Shown one piece after another: positions 60,633-64,000 of a stretch of DNA of 64,000 nt. Every line of letters starts with the position of its first letter. Position 1 is the first letter of the stretch. The notes beneath the pieces were generated by a model that saw only the letters and a list, made by a program, of their open reading frames with translations, ran no database searches and was not told the origin of the DNA. Both the position numbers and the translations under genes were made by a program. The stretch comes from Hermatobates lingyangjiaoensis (Eukaryota; Arthropoda; Insecta; Hemiptera; Hermatobatidae): assembly GCA_026182355.1 (NCBI GenBank), contig JAPFBL010000003.1:2567001-2631000 (forward strand), written 5' to 3'.

Positions 60633-62136
60633 AAAAAATCTGGAGTGGCCTACACTCTACTTTACTATAAGTAACTTAATGTCAAATTTCTTGAGTATAT
60701 AAAACATAACGTCTCATTTAAGCATAACGTAAACATCTAAATGGGCTATAATTAGTAGCCTTTCATACCTGAGGTAGTACAGATAGTGACTGAAGGACAT
60801 ATCATTTTATAAGCTTATTTTTGTACATCACAGATAATTTATTATTTGCAAATAATTGCATTAGTATAACTACAGCAGTAATAACATTTTTGAAAAACCA
60901 AAGTGAACATTTCTTGATACGAAATATTCTCCTACAAGAGAACATGGCTTTTGTTCAAATAGCCAGTGGATTTCTTACATCGTTTACTTGACATCCTTCT
61001 ACATTGAATATTAAAGTAAAATTTTTAAATTTAAAACAGGAAAATACCCTTTTTTTCTCTGAAAAACATCTTAAACAGCGAAGAAAATGTTGTTTTAAGG
61101 TGATTTGTTAATTAAAGATGTACGATAATTACATTTATTAATCTCTAAACGAAAGATTCCAATTATGAATTATCATTTACATTTTTGGTCTTTTATAGAA
61201 TTATCATACTGGGAATTTTAATCTTTAAAATAATAATAATAATAAGCTTCTTAGTATTTAATAAGATCATTTTCCTTCCCCTTTGTCAAATAACATATAT
61301 ACGATTTTTTTCTGAGTGAGTGTTATCATTTTCCTGCACAATATTATTCCTTTTACATCTCATATAATTCAATAAACAATTTAAACTGTTCCTTTATAAA
61401 ATCAATTTTATCTCAGTGGATTCGCTCAAATAATTTCTAAGTCAATGTAAACAATGTAAAAAAATACAAAAAAATACAAAAAATTCGACAAGTACAGCAG
61501 GTGATCTCTTAGTCTAGGGTAAACAAAGAGTTTTTATATCGTTATTGCTCTTTTCCGTAATTGAAACTTTATGATTTTTTTTTACGGATTGCTAATTTTT
61601 TGTTCCATTTTTGGTCAAATTTTCATTATTTTTTAACGAGCCGTTTAGCGTCAAAAAAACATTTTCTGAAAACACATATCGTACTGTAACGCCCCTTTAG
61701 AGAATGTAATTTTAGAAAAAAATATCTCAACTCATTCTCTACATAATGTTCTATTTTTAGGCATAGTTTCATTTTGATCCATCAAACAGTATGGCTTGTA
61801 TCGCTCTCACAAGGTTTGAGATTGAATTATAAGTCAAAATTTTACATTTTATTGAAAAAAAAATATTTCCTGTTGATTTAAAATTCTGAATATATTTTTC
61901 GTTTGTTTCATTTGTAACCTCAAAGATAATGTCAAAATTTCAAAACTCTAGAGTTATTAGTTTAGGAGAAATAAATGTTTTAAAAAAAACGGTTTTTGGC
62001 AAAAAAAGTGACTTTCCCATCATGCATAATTCTTCCCAAACAAACATGTAACCTCAAAACATGTAATTCCGTCAAAATCTCGAGATCGAATTTTTTCACG
62101 ATCACTATACTTTACTTATAGTAAAGTAAAAATATC
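60633..62136 (+). mobile_element. R1 repeat, longest member (about 1.5 kb)
   Basis: Begins aaaaaatctggagtggcc and ends with the R1 3' block (tctcgagatcgaattttttc, cgatcactatac). A 16-bp motif ACTTTACTATAAGTAA at 60659-60674 is repeated exactly in reverse complement at 62112-62127. The interior is AT-rich and non-coding. It is possible that two separate partial R1 copies happen to lie 1.4 kb apart, but the motif orientation matches a single element. Confidence 0.5.
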
Positions 62137-62140
62137 CTGT

Positions 62141-62690
62141 AATGATCAATAAGTGAAGTTGGAGTTTTCGAGGGAAAACCCGAATTAGAACACTGAGGTA
62201 ACGAGGGTTCACCTTGCGAAGAACCAGTCAGTCCAGTTATACTTATAAGATTTACTATTTCTATGTTTTAAAGATTAGTTTATGTTAAATAATTATCAAA
62301 TTTGAAAGTACAAATTTTGTTTTGGTTAAGTTCTTTAAGGTTAATTTATTTCTATTAACCACAAGAGATTTCTTATAGGAAATACTCCACTCTCAAAATT
62401 CCTTTAAGTCAAGCCTAAAGTTATTTAGAACAGAGCTAGACTGCACCCAATGACAATGGAGATTGTAATTGACATCCCCCTACATTGTAATACATCCCCC
62501 TCCCCCTTTAGGGGGATGTATCTGTTTTGTGGACTTACTTTCTATGTATGATATAGTCTAACACGTACTAACTTAGCACTAATATAATTTACATTTCAAA
62601 TTATTTGTAACACCTAATGTATTGTTTGTTCAGTATTATTTATATATCATATATAAAATTAAATGGAATGTTATTTAAATGATCATAGAG
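62141..62690. other. Intergenic DNA, no gene seen
   Basis: Contains a small C-rich/G-rich hairpin near 62476-62520 (acatccccct against agggggatgt). No gene. Confidence 0.4.
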
Positions 62691-62694
62691 GATT

Positions 62695-64000
62695 AGCTAT
62701 GATATTTGTATCATATTAGGTAAGTTCTAGTGGTAGAGTGTTAGTCATTAGTGCTGCTGAATAGAATTGTGAATCTTGGTCATGAACTTAAGATGGAAAT
62801 CTATGATATTTGTATCATATTAGGTAAATTCTAGTGGTAGAGTGTTAGTCATTAGTGCTGCTGAATAGAATTGTGAATCTTGGTCATGAACTTAAGATGG
62901 AAATCTATGATATTTGTATCATATTAGGTAAGTTCTAGTGGTAGAGTGTTAGTCATTAGTGCTGCTGAATAGAATTGTGAATCTTGGCCGTGAACTCAAG
63001 ATGGAAATCTATGATATTTGTATCATATTAGGTAAGTTCTAGTGGTAGAGTGTTAGTCATTAGTGCTGCTGAATAGAATTGTGAATCTTGGCCGTGAACT
63101 TAACATGGAAATCTATGATATTTGTATCATATTAGGTAAGTTCTAGTGGTAGAGTGTTAGTCATTAGTACTGCTGAATAGAATTGTGAATCTTGGCCGTG
63201 AACTCAAGATGGAAATCTATGATATTTGTATCATATTAGGTAAGTTCTAGTGGTAGAGTGTTAGTCATTAGTGCTGCTGAATAGAATTGTGAATCTTGGC
63301 CGTGAACTCAAGATGGAAATCTATGATATTTGTATCATATTAGGTAAATTCTAGTGGTAGAGTGTTAGTCATTAGTGCTGCTGAATAGAATTGTGAATCT
63401 TGGTCATGAACTTAAGATGGAAATCTATGATATTTGTATCATATTAGGTAAGTTCTAGTGGTAGAGTGTTAGTCATTAGTGCTGCTGAATAGAATTGTGA
63501 ATCTTGGCCGTGAACTCAAGATGGAAATCTATGATATTTGTATCATATTAGGTAAGTTCTAGTGGTAGAGTGTTAGTCATTAGTGCTGCTGAATAGAATT
63601 GTGAATCTTGGCCGTGAACTCAAGATGGAAATCTATGATATTTGTATCATATTAGGTAAGTTCTAGTGGTAGAGTGTTAGTCATTAGTGCTGCTGAATAG
63701 AATTGTGAATCTTGGCCGTGAACTCAAGATGGAAATCTATGATATTTGTATCATATTAGGTAAGTTCTAGTGGTAGAGTGTTAGTCATTAGTGCTGCTGA
63801 ATAGAATTGTGAATCTTGGTCATGAACTTAAGATGGAAATCTATGATATTTGTATCATATTAGGTAAGTTCTAGTGGTAGAGTGTTAGTCATTAGTGCTG
63901 CTGAATAGAATTGTGAATCTTGGCCGTGAACTCAAGATGGAAATCTATGATATTTGTATCATATTAGGTAAGTTCTAGTGGTAGAGTGTTAGTCATTAGT
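62695..64000. repeat. 104-bp satellite array, about 12.5 units, open at window end
   Basis: Highly uniform 104-bp units. Two variants differ at one cluster: ggtcatgaacttaag and ggccgtgaactcaag. Each unit has a perfect hairpin TATGATA-TTTG-TATCATA, a splice-donor-like ATTAGGTAAGTT, and a stretch resembling a decayed tRNA: ctagtggtagag (A box-like) about 40 bases before ttgtgaatctt (B box-like with ttcgaatc expected). The array continues beyond the window. Confidence 0.95.

Noticed and set aside
62695..64000. CRISPR-like regular array
   Set aside because: Whole units are identical, with no unique spacers, in an animal genome. It is a satellite.

Overview
This is a eukaryotic, AT-rich, gene-poor stretch, almost certainly from an arthropod and most likely an insect. 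The basis is an irritans-type mariner relic, tRNA-derived SINEs that end in CCTAA units (the complement of the arthropod telomeric TTAGG repeat), Penelope-like retroelement (PLE) remnants and long dinucleotide microsatellites. Nothing bacterial or viral was seen. No complete protein-coding gene can be supported. The best coding candidate is one putative first exon with a signal peptide at 55973-56192; a few weaker terminal-exon-like ORFs lie elsewhere.

Layout. 1-20000: intergenic DNA with PLE-type inverted repeats at 367-1059, 7361-7506 and 17732-17968, their decayed single copies, a foldback element at 6184-6861 and a large TG microsatellite at 13438-13698. 20000-32500: mostly unique AT-rich DNA, weak exon candidates near 22.9-23.4, 24.65-24.9 and 26.86-27.0 kb, a 230-bp direct repeat pair (27.2/28.1 kb) and a SINE. 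32500-44000: a mariner deletion derivative with both TIRs (32529-33442), a terminal-exon-like ORF (35932-36201), a LINE 3' fragment (36448-36657), two convergent SINEs (one with a 14-bp target duplication), a near-perfect 66-bp-arm hairpin (41422-41557), another PLE inverted pair (43287-43389) and a hAT element with exact 8-bp target duplications (43523-43952). 44000-53900: PLE-rich, including a large inverted repeat carrying a GIY-YIG endonuclease fragment (49327-50395), a related copy downstream, and a piggyBac transposase relic (51612-51831). 53939-55990: a 24-copy, 88-bp tandem array running directly into the putative first exon. 56500-62140: two more PLE inverted pairs and the longest member of an unnamed repeat family. 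62695-64000: a 104-bp satellite that runs off the window.

Main observation. At least seven inverted-repeat loci share one architecture: two arms placed head to head, each with a hammerhead-ribozyme-like core (CTGANGA, one extra base, stem II, GAAA), several followed by a short palindrome in place of a normal stem III. At least five unrelated stem II / stem III versions occur (ACGCGT, AGATCT, ACATGT and others), so several PLE families are represented. Small hammerheads with reduced stem III that act as dimers are known from PLEs. What deserves attention here is the density, the constant 7-of-7 head-to-head geometry, an ORF stop codon embedded in the ribozyme core, and one arm that ends at the predicted cleavage site.
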